Source: Stercoripulliclostridium_A sp045535235
GTDB lineage: Bacteria > Bacillota > Clostridia > Christensenellales > DTU072
Assembly: GCA_045535235.1 (NCBI GenBank)
Contig: JAZSLG010000136.1
Coordinates: 1 to 33,644 of the forward strand
Length of the DNA stretch: 33,644 nt
Direction: 5' to 3'
Shown here: one piece after another, positions 23,203 through 31,035 of the stretch
How positions within the stretch are numbered: the stretch's first letter is position 1
Layout of the letters: each line of letters opens with the position of its first letter
Made by a program: the position numbers and the translations under genes
Notes under the pieces: model-generated
What the model saw: only the letters and a program-made list of their open reading frames with translations
What the model was told of the DNA's origin: nothing
Database searches by the model: none

Positions 23203-23573
23203 AATCCATAGCTGATATCAAAGCAATTAGAGAAAAAATGCAAGCACAAATTATCAGCCGCGACAACGATAGCGAAGCAAACGAAATTCGCGTCGTAGTA
23301 GGTATGGCTACTTGTGGTATCGCCGCAGGCGCAAGACCCGTTTTTAACGAGTTCGTAGACCAAGTAGCAAATAGAGGAATCAAACACGTTAAAGTTACCC
23401 GTACCGGATGTATCGGTATGTGCAAGCTTGAGCCCATCGTAGAAATTTTCGTACCCGGCCAAGAAAAGGTAACCTACGTTCACGTTGATGCAGAAAAAGC
23501 AAAGAAAATTCTTGACCAACACGTTCTCGGCGGTAAAGTTTGCACCGAGTATCTTGTAGGCGACGAAGCATAG
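23199..23573 (+). CDS. 2Fe-2S thioredoxin-like ferredoxin (accessory hydrogenase subunit)
   Basis: A 124-aa thioredoxin-like [2Fe-2S] protein. Cysteine motifs are 'GMATCGIAAGA' and 'RTGCIGMCKLEPIVEI', with one ligand position apparently non-Cys, as the first pair lacks the standard x4 partner. The same fold forms the N-terminus of HydB encoded next, so this may be an additional electron-carrying subunit or assembly partner. Good ribosome binding site (CGGAGG) and a four-base overlap with the ATPase gene. AGGAGG after its stop serves hydB. Confidence 0.8.
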   Translation: MKSIADIKAIREKMQAQIISRDNDSEANEIRVVVGMATCGIAAGARPVFNEFVDQVANRGIKHVKVTRTGCIGMCKLEPIVEIFVPGQEKVTYVHVDAEKAKKILDQHVLGGKVCTEYLVGDEA

Positions 23574-23584
23574 GAGGAAATAAT

Positions 23585-25378
23585 ATGTATAGAAATACTG
23601 TTCTAGTATGTGGCGGTACCGGTTGTCATTCCAACCACAGCGCTGAAATCTACGATAGATTTGTTGCTAAGGTTGCTGAAAACGGACTTACCGAAGAAGT
23701 ATTGCTCGTTAAAACCGGATGCTTCGGCCTTTGTGCTGTTGGCCCCGTTGTTATCATCTATCCCGAAGGCGCATTTTATAGCCAAGTTCAAATAAGTGAC
23801 GTTGACGAACTAGTATCAGAACACCTTGTAAAGGGAAGACTAGTAGAAAGACTTATCTACAAAGATTTGAACTCTCCCGAAGTTACCAAGGCTTTGTCCG
23901 AAACTAACTTCTACAAGAGCCAAACTCGTGTTGCTCTTCGTAACTGTGGTGTTATCAACCCCGAAGATATCGACGAATACATCGCTTACGACGGCTATCA
24001 AGCACTCATTAAGGTTCTAACCGAAATGACCCCCGAAGAAGTTATCCAAACCATTCTTGACTCCGGTCTACGTGGTCGTGGTGGTGCAGGCTTCCCCACC
24101 GGTCTAAAGTGGAGATTCGCTAGAAACGCTAAGGCAGACGAAACCGGTATTAAGTACGTTTGCTGTAACGCTGACGAAGGCGACCCCGGCGCATTCATGG
24201 ACCGTTCTATTCTTGAAGGCGATCCTCACGCAGTTATCGAAGCTATGGCTATTGCTGCTTACGCTATCGGTTCTAACCAAGGTTACATCTACGTTCGTGC
24301 AGAGTATCCTATCGCTGTTCAAAGAATGAGAATAGCTATTGAACAAGCAAAAGAATACGGCCTATTAGGTAAGAACATTCTTGGTCTTGGCTTTGACTTT
24401 GATCTTGGTATTCGTCTTGGTTCAGGTGCTTTCGTTTGTGGTGAAGAAACTGCTCTTATGACCTCTATCGAAGGTAAACGTGGCGAACCTCGTCCCCGTC
24501 CTCCATTCCCCGCAAACAAGGGTCTATTCCAAAAGCCCACCATTCTTAACAACGTTGAAACTTACGCTAACGTTGCTCAAATCATCCTTAAGGGTGCAGA
24601 TTGGTTTAGATCAATGGGAACCGAAAAGAGCCCCGGCACCAAGGTATTCGCACTTGGTGGTAAGATCGTTAATACCGGTCTAGTAGAAATCCCCATGGGA
24701 ACCACTCTACGTACCGTTATTGAAGATATCGGTGGCGGTATCCCCAATGGTAAAAAGTTCAAGGCAGCACAAACCGGCGGTCCTTCAGGTGGATGTATCC
24801 CTGCAGAACACATGGACGTTCCGATCGACTTTGAAAACCTTGCAGCAATCGGTTCCATCATGGGTTCCGGTGGTTTAATCGTTATGGACGAAGACAACTG
24901 TATGGTTGATATCGCAAAGTTCTTCCTACTATTCACCAAGGATGAATCTTGCGGTAAATGTACTCCTTGCCGTATTGGTACCACCAGACTTCTTGAGTAC
25001 CTCGACAAGATTACTTCCGGTAAGGGCGAACTCAGTGACCTTGACGAAATGGAAAAACTTTGTTACTACATTAAGGACAATGCGCTTTGTGGTCTAGGAC
25101 AAACTGCTCCCAACCCCGTACTTGCAACCTTAAAGTTCTTCCGTGACGAATACGTAGCACATATCGTTGATAAGAAGTGTCCCGCAGGCGTATGTAAAGC
25201 ATTACTTTCCTACGAAGTATTGGATACCTGTAAAGGTTGTACCCTATGCGCACGTAACTGTCCCGTTGGCGCAATCAGCGGTGCCGTTAAGCAAATGCAT
25301 ACTATCGACCAATCCAAGTGCATTAAGTGTGGCGTATGTATGGACAAGTGTAAGTTCAAGGCTATCGTAAGGAAATAG
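23585..25378 (+). CDS. hydB: NADH-dependent [FeFe]-hydrogenase subunit B (NuoF-like)
   Basis: A 597-aa flavoprotein that binds FMN and NAD(H) and is the likely site of electron bifurcation. Domains in order: thioredoxin-like [2Fe-2S] (1-100, 'CGGTGCHSN', 'KTGCFGLCAVGP'); FMN/NADH core with RGRGGAGFPTG at 163-173, 'NADEGDPGAFMDRSILEGDPH' and 'GSGAFVCGEETALM'; an SLBB-type part; ESCGKCTPC (454-462) for a [4Fe-4S] cluster; and a C-terminal 2x[4Fe-4S] ferredoxin ('CKGCTLCARNCPVGA', 'CIKCGVCMDKC'). The ATG at 23585 follows AGGAGG exactly. Strong C-ending codon bias indicates high expression. Confidence 0.95.
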   Translation: MYRNTVLVCGGTGCHSNHSAEIYDRFVAKVAENGLTEEVLLVKTGCFGLCAVGPVVIIYPEGAFYSQVQISDVDELVSEHLVKGRLVERLIYKDLNSPEVTKALSETNFYKSQTRVALRNCGVINPEDIDEYIAYDGYQALIKVLTEMTPEEVIQTILDSGLRGRGGAGFPTGLKWRFARNAKADETGIKYVCCNADEGDPGAFMDRSILEGDPHAVIEAMAIAAYAIGSNQGYIYVRAEYPIAVQRMRIAIEQAKEYGLLGKNILGLGFDFDLGIRLGSGAFVCGEETALMTSIEGKRGEPRPRPPFPANKGLFQKPTILNNVETYANVAQIILKGADWFRSMGTEKSPGTKVFALGGKIVNTGLVEIPMGTTLRTVIEDIGGGIPNGKKFKAAQTGGPSGGCIPAEHMDVPIDFENLAAIGSIMGSGGLIVMDEDNCMVDIAKFFLLFTKDESCGKCTPCRIGTTRLLEYLDKITSGKGELSDLDEMEKLCYYIKDNALCGLGQTAPNPVLATLKFFRDEYVAHIVDKKCPAGVCKALLSYEVLDTCKGCTLCARNCPVGAISGAVKQMHTIDQSKCIKCGVCMDKCKFKAIVRK

Positions 25379-25390
25379 GAGGATAATATA

Positions 25391-27139
25391 ATGGAAGAAA
25401 TTAAAATGGTTAATTTGAAAATAAACGGCCAAGACGTTAGCGTTCCTGCCGGTACTACTATCCTTGATGCTGCTCGTTCCGTAGGCATCAAAATCCCCAC
25501 ACTTTGCTATCTTCGTGACATTAACGCTATCGGTGCTTGCCGTGTTTGCGTAGTTGAAGTTAAGGGCGCAAGAAGTCTTGTTGCAGCTTGTGTATATCCC
25601 GTAAACGAAGGTATGGAAGTTACCACCAATAGCGCAAAGGTTATTGAAGCTAGAAGAACTACCGTTGAGCTAATCCTATCTGACCACGATAAGAATTGCT
25701 TGAGCTGTGTTCGTAATCAAAACTGTGAACTACAACGTCTTTCCGAAGAACTAGGTTGTGACGCTAAACGTTTTAGCGGTGCGGTAAATGAATTTGATAT
25801 TGACGCTACCACCCCCTATATCGTAAGAGATAACAACAAGTGCGTTCTTTGCCGTCGTTGTGTAGCAGCATGTAAAGAATACCAAGGACTATCCATTATC
25901 GGTGCAAACTCTCGTGGTTTTGCTACCCATATTGGTGCATCCTTTGACTTTGACCTCAAAGACGTTCCCTGCGTAGGTTGTGGACAATGTATTAGTGCAT
26001 GTCCTGTTGGCGCTCTTTCCGAAAAGGAAGAAATCGACGACGTTATCGCAGCTCTACAAGATAAGTCCAAGTACGTTATTATCGCAACTGCTCCCTCCGT
26101 TCGCGTAGGGCTAGGCGAAGAATTTGGTTATCCCATTGGCTCCAACGTTGAAGGCAAGATGGTTACCGCTATGCGTAAGATGGGCTTCAATGCAGTATTT
26201 GACGTAAATATGACTGCTGACCTCACCATTATGGAAGAAGGTACCGAGTTCCTCGGCCGTCTCAATAACGGTGGCACTCTCCCCATGATGACTTCTTGCT
26301 CTCCCGCATGGATTAAGTTTGTTGAGCACAACTATCCCGAGTTTATACCTAACCTTTCTAGCTGTAAGTCTCCCCAACAAATGTTTGGTGCTATCTGCAA
26401 GACCTACTATGCAGAAAAGATGGGTATCGACCCCAAGGATATGGTAGTTGTATCCGTAATGCCCTGTACCGCAAAGAAATTTGAAAAGGGCAGAGATTAC
26501 CAAAATGCAGCAGGCGTTCCCGATATCGACATCGCACTCACCACCCGTGAACTTGCTAAACTCATTAAGAGATTTGGCATCATCTTCAACGAACTAGAAG
26601 ACAGCGCATTCGATGCTCCTCTCGGAATCGCATCTACCGCAGGTCTACTATTCGGTGCAACCGGTGGCGTTATGGAAGCTGCTCTACGTACTCTCGCTGA
26701 CGTTCTTGAAGGCAAGAGCCTAGAAAACATCGATTACACCGACGTTCGTGGCACCAAGGGCATTAAGGAAGCAACCGTAACCCTAGCCGGTAAAGAAGTT
26801 AAGGTAGCTGTTGCTAGTGGCCTTGCAAACGCAAAAGTACTTTTGGAAAAGATTAAGAATGGCGAAGCTGATTACCACTTTATCGAAATCATGAGCTGTC
26901 CCGGTGGTTGTGTAAACGGTGGTGGACAACCCATCAAGAGCGCATACGAACGCAACAACCTTGATATTAAGGCACTTCGCGCCGGCGCTATATATGATGC
27001 AGACAAATCTTCCGCACTACGTAAGTCCCACGAGAACCCCGTAGTTAAAGAAATTTACGAAACATATCTTGGTGAGCCCAATAGCCACAAGGCACACGAA
27101 ATTTTGCACACCAAGTACACCCCCAGAAAAAAGTATTAA
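25391..27139 (+). CDS. hydA: NADH-dependent [FeFe]-hydrogenase catalytic subunit A (group A)
   Basis: A 582-aa catalytic subunit reducing protons or oxidising H2 at the H-cluster. N-terminal [2Fe-2S] domain ('CYLRDINAIGACRVC'), HDKNCLSC with a His-ligated [4Fe-4S], then two [4Fe-4S] ('CVLCRRCVAAC', 'CVGCGQCISACP'). H-cluster loops are TSCSPAW (301-307), MPCTAKKFE (357-365) and EIMSCPGGCVNGGG (499-512), followed by the small-subunit-like tail 'SHENPVVKEIYETYLGEPNSHKAHEILHTKY'. L1 has Ser after the Cys where TSCCP is canonical. Ribosome binding site AGGAGG. With HydB and HydC it forms a predicted NADH/ferredoxin bifurcating complex. Confidence 0.95.
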   Translation: MEEIKMVNLKINGQDVSVPAGTTILDAARSVGIKIPTLCYLRDINAIGACRVCVVEVKGARSLVAACVYPVNEGMEVTTNSAKVIEARRTTVELILSDHDKNCLSCVRNQNCELQRLSEELGCDAKRFSGAVNEFDIDATTPYIVRDNNKCVLCRRCVAACKEYQGLSIIGANSRGFATHIGASFDFDLKDVPCVGCGQCISACPVGALSEKEEIDDVIAALQDKSKYVIIATAPSVRVGLGEEFGYPIGSNVEGKMVTAMRKMGFNAVFDVNMTADLTIMEEGTEFLGRLNNGGTLPMMTSCSPAWIKFVEHNYPEFIPNLSSCKSPQQMFGAICKTYYAEKMGIDPKDMVVVSVMPCTAKKFEKGRDYQNAAGVPDIDIALTTRELAKLIKRFGIIFNELEDSAFDAPLGIASTAGLLFGATGGVMEAALRTLADVLEGKSLENIDYTDVRGTKGIKEATVTLAGKEVKVAVASGLANAKVLLEKIKNGEADYHFIEIMSCPGGCVNGGGQPIKSAYERNNLDIKALRAGAIYDADKSSALRKSHENPVVKEIYETYLGEPNSHKAHEILHTKYTPRKKY

Positions 27140-27154
27140 TATATTAAAACGTAA

Positions 27155-27184
27155 GAATACGGCTGTCGTATGACAGCCGTATTC
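27155..27184. other. Perfect 13-bp hairpin after hydA, without T-tract
   Basis: GAATACGGCTGTC / GACAGCCGTATTC with a GTAT loop. No run of T follows, so it is not a standard terminator; it could stabilise the 3' end of the hydrogenase mRNA or limit read-through into the next gene. Confidence 0.7.
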
Positions 27185-27202
27185 TATCCAATAGGAGTAA
27201 CA

Positions 27203-28207
27203 ATGGGTAATAATTACCATCACAATAAACGTCCTAAAAAGAAAAAATCTTTCATAGACGAAAGCTACGTTCCACCTTATGATAAGGAGCTACTTGACCA
27301 AAGTATAGATATTTTGCGTCTTAGTGACGTCGTTAAAGAAAAACTATTAAAAGGTAACGTAAAAACTATTCGTGACGTCGTTGTAAGATGTGAGAAAGAT
27401 TTTTACCGTATTCCTACTTTTGACAAACGTAATTTGGGCGAACTAAAAAGCGCTCTAAATAACAAAAGACTCAGGTTAAAACCCATGCCGGAAGTTCAAA
27501 AGGCGGATGCGCAAAAGGACAATCAAAATCAAGGAAATAAAAATGCCCTTCCAGGTAATCAAACCGGACACCAACAAAATAATCAAAAGGGCGAAAATAA
27601 GCAAAATAACAAGGAAAATAATCGTAATCCAAAGAAAGGTAACGAGAGACAACAAAATGCTCAAAACCAATCTAATGGTCGCGCAAACGATAATAAACCA
27701 GCACCCAAACAAGGAAAATTTGACGCTAAAAAGGTCAGGGATGAGGTAAGCGAGCAAAAGAGTAAAGAAGAAAGAGAAAAGCTTCGTCCTAAGAAGCAAG
27801 AAGTCGTTCATCCTCAAGACAAGTACGTTAAAATTAATAAGAACGGTAAATGGGGGTTTGCAACTCGAGACGGCAAGGAAGTTATTACTCCCGAGTACGA
27901 CGAGGTCTACCTATTCCATGAAGAACTTTGTTGTGTGGAAAAGAACGACAAGTTTGGCTTTATAAATAGACAAGGTGAGGTAGTCATTCCCATTGAGTAC
28001 GATTGTGCTATGAGCTTTTCCGAGGGATACGCTTGCGTATTCAAAGGTGAGCATTGTGGATACATTGACAAAGAAAATAATTTAGTAATAAACTATCAGT
28101 TTGACGCCGGGACTCCTGTGATAGAAGGCAGTTCTAGGGTCAAAAAACTAGGAAAGTGGGGAGAACTCTTTATTGATAACCCAAATGAAATTCGTTGGAT
28201 AATCTAA
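27203..28207 (+). CDS. Alpha-CTD-like / Q-N-rich / WG-repeat protein
   Basis: A 334-aa soluble protein with an unusual build. After a basic N-terminus (KRPKKKK), residues ~33-92 resemble the C-terminal helix-hairpin-helix domain of RNA polymerase alpha ('IDILRLSDVVKEKLLKGNVKTIRDVVVRCEKDFYRIPTFDKRNLGELKSAL'). Residues ~95-205 are a low-complexity linker rich in N, Q, K. From ~207 on come three to four WG repeats ('NGKWGFATRDGKEVITPEYDEV', 'DKFGFINRQGEVVIPIEYD', 'EHCGYIDKENNLVIN', 'GKWGELFI'). The ATG at 27203 has AGGAG before it. It could bind nucleic acid or polymerase partners; no function is known to me. One base separates it from the SH3 gene. Confidence 0.75.
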   Translation: MGNNYHHNKRPKKKKSFIDESYVPPYDKELLDQSIDILRLSDVVKEKLLKGNVKTIRDVVVRCEKDFYRIPTFDKRNLGELKSALNNKRLRLKPMPEVQKADAQKDNQNQGNKNALPGNQTGHQQNNQKGENKQNNKENNRNPKKGNERQQNAQNQSNGRANDNKPAPKQGKFDAKKVRDEVSEQKSKEEREKLRPKKQEVVHPQDKYVKINKNGKWGFATRDGKEVITPEYDEVYLFHEELCCVEKNDKFGFINRQGEVVIPIEYDCAMSFSEGYACVFKGEHCGYIDKENNLVINYQFDAGTPVIEGSSRVKKLGKWGELFIDNPNEIRWII

Positions 28208-28208
28208 A

Positions 28209-28835
28209 ATGAAAAGAATAGGGGCATTTGGCATAATCATATTTATAGTAATGATTATATCGGTGGCAAACGTATCGCTCACCGCTTTTGCTAATGCCTC
28301 GGATTACTACGTTCTTCACGACGGAGTAAAACTATATGAAGACGAAACTTTGACGTCTGTTATAAAAGAACTAAAACAAAACGACGGCGTTGAGGTTTTG
28401 GAAAGTATACAAATTGGTGGTAAAGACTACTATAAAGCAAAAGTAGAGGGTGTTATTGGCTATTTGGATGCCAATTACGTTTATACTACTAGTGGAGAAA
28501 GTTGCTATCAATTATATACTGCGAAAGCCTATGGTAACAAAGTAGGCGGTAGTGTGGACGTTTATGCTATGCCAAATGGTGAAGTGATAAGAAGTTATTT
28601 GGACGGCACCGTTCTCACTGTTACCGAAAGTGAAATAGAGGGTTATCACGTTGTTGTAATGGAAGATGGTATTGGTTACGTTAAAGACGAAAACCTAACA
28701 ACCTCTATTAGCTATAACGAAAGGGTAGCAATTGCAATTGCATTAATATGCATCGTGGCGATAATACTAATTTTAGTAATAACCTATTATAGGCGTAACA
28801 GTAACTATTATAAAAGCAAAAAAACCTCTAAATAA
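28209..28835 (+). CDS. Membrane-anchored SH3-domain protein
   Basis: A 208-aa protein with an N-terminal signal peptide (1-29, ending AFA-NA), two bacterial SH3-like segments ('YYVLHDGVKLYEDETLTSVIKELKQNDGVEVLE... YYKAKVEGVIGYLDANYVY' and 'GSVDVYAMPNGEVIRSYLDGTVLTV... GIGYVKDENL'), and a C-terminal transmembrane helix (about 172-193) followed by a basic tail. It thus sits outside the cell, anchored at its C-terminus, perhaps touching the cell wall. Paired with the WG-repeat gene; a terminator follows. Confidence 0.8.
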   Translation: MKRIGAFGIIIFIVMIISVANVSLTAFANASDYYVLHDGVKLYEDETLTSVIKELKQNDGVEVLESIQIGGKDYYKAKVEGVIGYLDANYVYTTSGESCYQLYTAKAYGNKVGGSVDVYAMPNGEVIRSYLDGTVLTVTESEIEGYHVVVMEDGIGYVKDENLTTSISYNERVAIAIALICIVAIILILVITYYRRNSNYYKSKKTSK

Positions 28836-28840
28836 AAGGT

Positions 28841-28867
28841 AAGACCGAGCAATCGGTCTTATTTTTT
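28841..28867 (+). terminator. Rho-independent terminator of the WG/SH3 operon
   Basis: Eight-bp stem AAGACCGA/TCGGTCTT with GCAA tetraloop, then A and six T. Confidence 0.92.
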
Positions 28868-28945
28868 CTTGTTAATAAACACGACTTGCCTATTCACATT
28901 GCATAGAGGATAGGGGAACGTTTTATGGTATCGATTAGTAAAAAA

Positions 28946-28976
28946 CAAAAACGACAAGATTTTTCTTGTCGTTTTT
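28946..28976 (-). terminator. Terminator of the rpsT-tRNA-Pro unit
   Basis: Stem ACGACAAG/CTTGTCGT (28951-28958 with 28965-28972), flanked by A- and T-runs on both sides; on the minus strand the stem is followed by TTTTTGTTTTT, just downstream of the tRNA 3' end. Confidence 0.88.
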
Positions 28977-28979
28977 TGG

Positions 28980-29056
28980 TGGTCTGGGTGAGAAGATTTG
29001 AACTTCCGGCCTCTTGAACCCCATTCAAGCGCGCTACCAAGCTGCGCCACACCCAG
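28980..29056 (-). tRNA. tRNA-Pro (GGG anticodon)
   Basis: A 77-nt tRNA with CCA encoded. Acceptor stem CTGGGTG/CACCCAG, D-arm GCGCAGCTTGGTAGCGC, anticodon stem CTTGA/TCAAG with loop ATGGGGT (anticodon GGG, plus-strand 29020-29022), T-arm with GTTCAAATC, discriminator A. It lies 32 bases after rpsT on the same strand with no separate promoter evident, so it may be processed from the rpsT transcript. Confidence 0.96.
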
Positions 29057-29058
29057 TC

Positions 29059-29075
29059 AACCGCTTAAAGCGGTT
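29059..29075. other. Short palindrome between rpsT and tRNA-Pro
   Basis: AACCGCTT-A-AAGCGGTT. No T-run follows on either strand; it could fold as a small hairpin that guides RNA processing between rpsT and the tRNA. Confidence 0.4.
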
Positions 29076-29088
29076 AATTCTAAATTAA

Positions 29089-29355
29089 TTATGCGTTAGC
29101 TTTCTTTAGAGTATCAAGCATCTTGGAAAGACGAGCAACCTTACGGCTTACGGTGTTATCCTTGTAGATGCCTGCCTTGGTGATGGTGCTAACGGTAACG
29201 GGAAGAAGTTCGCTTGCAAGAGCTACGTCGCCAGTTGCGATAGCTGCTTCATACTTCTTAACAGCGTTCTTGCACTTGGTGCGAAGAGAGTTGTTCTTTG
29301 CGTTTTCTTCTTTAGTGATTAGAATTCTCTTTTTTTGTGATTTGATATTTGCCAT
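29089..29355 (-). CDS. rpsT: 30S ribosomal protein S20
   Basis: An 88-aa, Lys/Ala-rich helical ribosomal protein. It opens MANIKSQKKRILITKEENAKNNSLRTKCKNAVKKY and ends SRKVARLSKMLDTLKKANA, both typical of S20, which binds 16S rRNA. Ribosome binding site AAGGAG at standard spacing. Its promoter is upstream on the minus strand and it is followed by tRNA-Pro and a terminator. It is divergent from gpr, the usual rpsT-gpr order in Clostridia. Confidence 0.97.
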   Translation of the reverse strand: MANIKSQKKRILITKEENAKNNSLRTKCKNAVKKYEAAIATGDVALASELLPVTVSTITKAGIYKDNTVSRKVARLSKMLDTLKKANA

Positions 29356-29402
29356 TGTAATCTCCTTAACAGTTACAAACTATACGTCTTGCGTTCCCAA
29401 TA

Positions 29403-29431
29403 ATAATAGCACAATATTTTTTAGTTGGCAA
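29403..29431 (-). promoter_or_regulatory. Sigma-A promoter for rpsT
   Basis: Minus strand: TTGCCA (29431-29426), 17-bp spacer, TATTAT (29408-29403) with TGC before it (extended -10). Confidence 0.78.
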
Positions 29432-29474
29432 ACAATTTTTGTATGTTTTTATTAAAAAAGTTAACACTTTTTCT

Positions 29475-30284
29475 ATGAGAGAGTATTTTGAATTATATGA
29501 GGGCGGGTTTTTGAGTAGTAAACTTGCCGAAAATAACCAAAAAATCCTAATGGAAGAGGGAAAAGCCATTTTAACTAAGGAAAAAAGGGATAACGATTGC
29601 GTGTATTATGCAAGTGGTAAAAACTGCGTAATAGGAGACGAGAGGTTGGAAAGTTCCCTTTGTTCGTTTACACGACTCGCGCTAAAACGAATTTTTAGGG
29701 AATGGAGCATTGACAAAAACGATTTAGTTATGATAGTGGGCATAGGCAATGAGGGACTTACTGCAGATAGCCTTGGCGCAAAAGTAGTGGAAAAAATTCA
29801 AGTTACGGCTCACCTTGACAAAATAAAGGGTTATGGTAAATTGTGCGCCTATGCTCCCGGGGTGGGCGGTACTACGGGCATAGCTTCCTTTGACGTGGTT
29901 AAAGCTTTGGTTGATAAAGTGTTACCCAAGGTGGTCATTTGCATTGATACTTTGGCTTGTAGCAATCCGGAAAGATTGGGTAGCGTAATACAAATTAAGG
30001 ATAGCGGTTTAACGCCCGGAGCAGGAGTGGGTAACGCCAAAATTCCGCTTGATATATCCACTCTAGGAGTTCCCGTTGTAGGAATTGGGGTGCCGTTGAT
30101 TATTTATGCAAGGAATCTCCTTTTGAGCTATCTTAAAGGTAGCCAATCGAACGTAGAATTTGATAAAGTTACACGTTCGACAGGAGATCTTGTAGTGACG
30201 GCTAAAGAAATAGACTTATATATAGATGTTTTTTCTCGTATAATATCTAATGCAATTAATAAGGCGGTTCACGGAAAGATTTAA
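29475..30284 (+). CDS. gpr: Germination protease GPR (small acid-soluble spore protein endopeptidase)
   Basis: A 269-aa spore protease that degrades DNA-protecting SASP proteins during germination. Family motifs: 'VMIVGIGNEGLTADSLGAKVVEKI', 'APGVGGTTGIASFDVVKALVDKV', 'VICIDTLACSNPERLGSVIQIKDSGLTPGAGVGN', 'TLGVPVVGIGVPLII'. The two Asp positions known to matter (in TADSLG and CIDTLA) are kept. I prefer the ATG at 29475; an in-frame ATG at 29439 lies just 7 bp from the -35 of the divergent rpsT promoter. The classic N-terminal RTDLA propeptide segment is not recognisable. No Shine-Dalgarno. Strong sign that the organism sporulates. Confidence 0.92.
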   Translation: MREYFELYEGGFLSSKLAENNQKILMEEGKAILTKEKRDNDCVYYASGKNCVIGDERLESSLCSFTRLALKRIFREWSIDKNDLVMIVGIGNEGLTADSLGAKVVEKIQVTAHLDKIKGYGKLCAYAPGVGGTTGIASFDVVKALVDKVLPKVVICIDTLACSNPERLGSVIQIKDSGLTPGAGVGNAKIPLDISTLGVPVVGIGVPLIIYARNLLLSYLKGSQSNVEFDKVTRSTGDLVVTAKEIDLYIDVFSRIISNAINKAVHGKI

Positions 30285-30307
30285 TATGATTCTGCATATT
30301 ATTAAAT

Positions 30308-30994
30308 ATGCGAATTGCCTTAATAGATTCTGGAATAGGTGGTCTTACTTTACTTAAAAGGTTATTAGACCGCTGTCCAGCTAACGATTACGTATATTTT
30401 GCCGACACTTACGCTCATCCTTATGGTAGAGAACGTGCAAATTCTTTGAAAGTACGCATTGCTCGTATTGCCGAACTTTTGTATGAAAACGGAGCAGAAA
30501 TGCTAATTTTTGCTTGTAATACGGCATCTACGGTTGCGCTTGATTTTGTAAAGAAGGAACTGCCAATACCGGTATTTGGAGTTAAACCAACCTATGTAAA
30601 AGAAGAGAAAACCCTTATAATGTGTACCCCTTTAACGGCAAAAAGCGAGTTAGTCAAAGGGTATGAAAGGGAAGGTGCAAAAGTCTACGCAAATCTTTGT
30701 TTAGCTTCGTTAATAGAAGAAAATAGGTTTAACGTTAAGGCTTTAGACGATTATTTGAATAACGAGTTACAAATCTATAAAGGTATGGATAAAATCGTGC
30801 TTGGATGTACGCATTACGTCTTTGTTAGAGAGGGGATAGAAAAGGCGACGGGAGTCAAAACTTGCGATTGTTACGATAAGATAATAGAGGAAGTGGAAAG
30901 CCTTAGTGCAAAAGCAGGTAGGGGTAGATTACGTTTCATGTTTACAGGACCAAGGAAGGATGAGGAATACAATGAAATCTTATCCAAAATATAG
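30308..30994 (+). CDS. murI: Glutamate racemase
   Basis: A 228-aa cofactor-independent racemase making D-glutamate for peptidoglycan. DSGIGGLT at 7-14 includes the first active-site region, ACNTAS contains the catalytic cysteine, and LGCTHY the second. 'YFADTYAHPYGRERANSL' (normally D-x-x-x-x-PYG) is also typical. It is shorter than the usual ~260-270 residues, trimmed mainly in the C-terminal half. A TATTAT at 30297-30302 would start transcription within one base of the ATG, with no -35 and no Shine-Dalgarno evident. It lies 23 bases after gpr. Confidence 0.93.
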   Translation: MRIALIDSGIGGLTLLKRLLDRCPANDYVYFADTYAHPYGRERANSLKVRIARIAELLYENGAEMLIFACNTASTVALDFVKKELPIPVFGVKPTYVKEEKTLIMCTPLTAKSELVKGYEREGAKVYANLCLASLIEENRFNVKALDDYLNNELQIYKGMDKIVLGCTHYVFVREGIEKATGVKTCDCYDKIIEEVESLSAKAGRGRLRFMFTGPRKDEEYNEILSKI

Positions 30995-31035
30995 CAAAAA
31001 ATATGGTGAAAAACAAAGTAATTTCTTAATAATCC

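Noticed and set aside
28859..29050. 63-codon minus-strand open frame
   Set aside because: It lies over the tRNA-Pro gene and its terminator; it is a chance frame.
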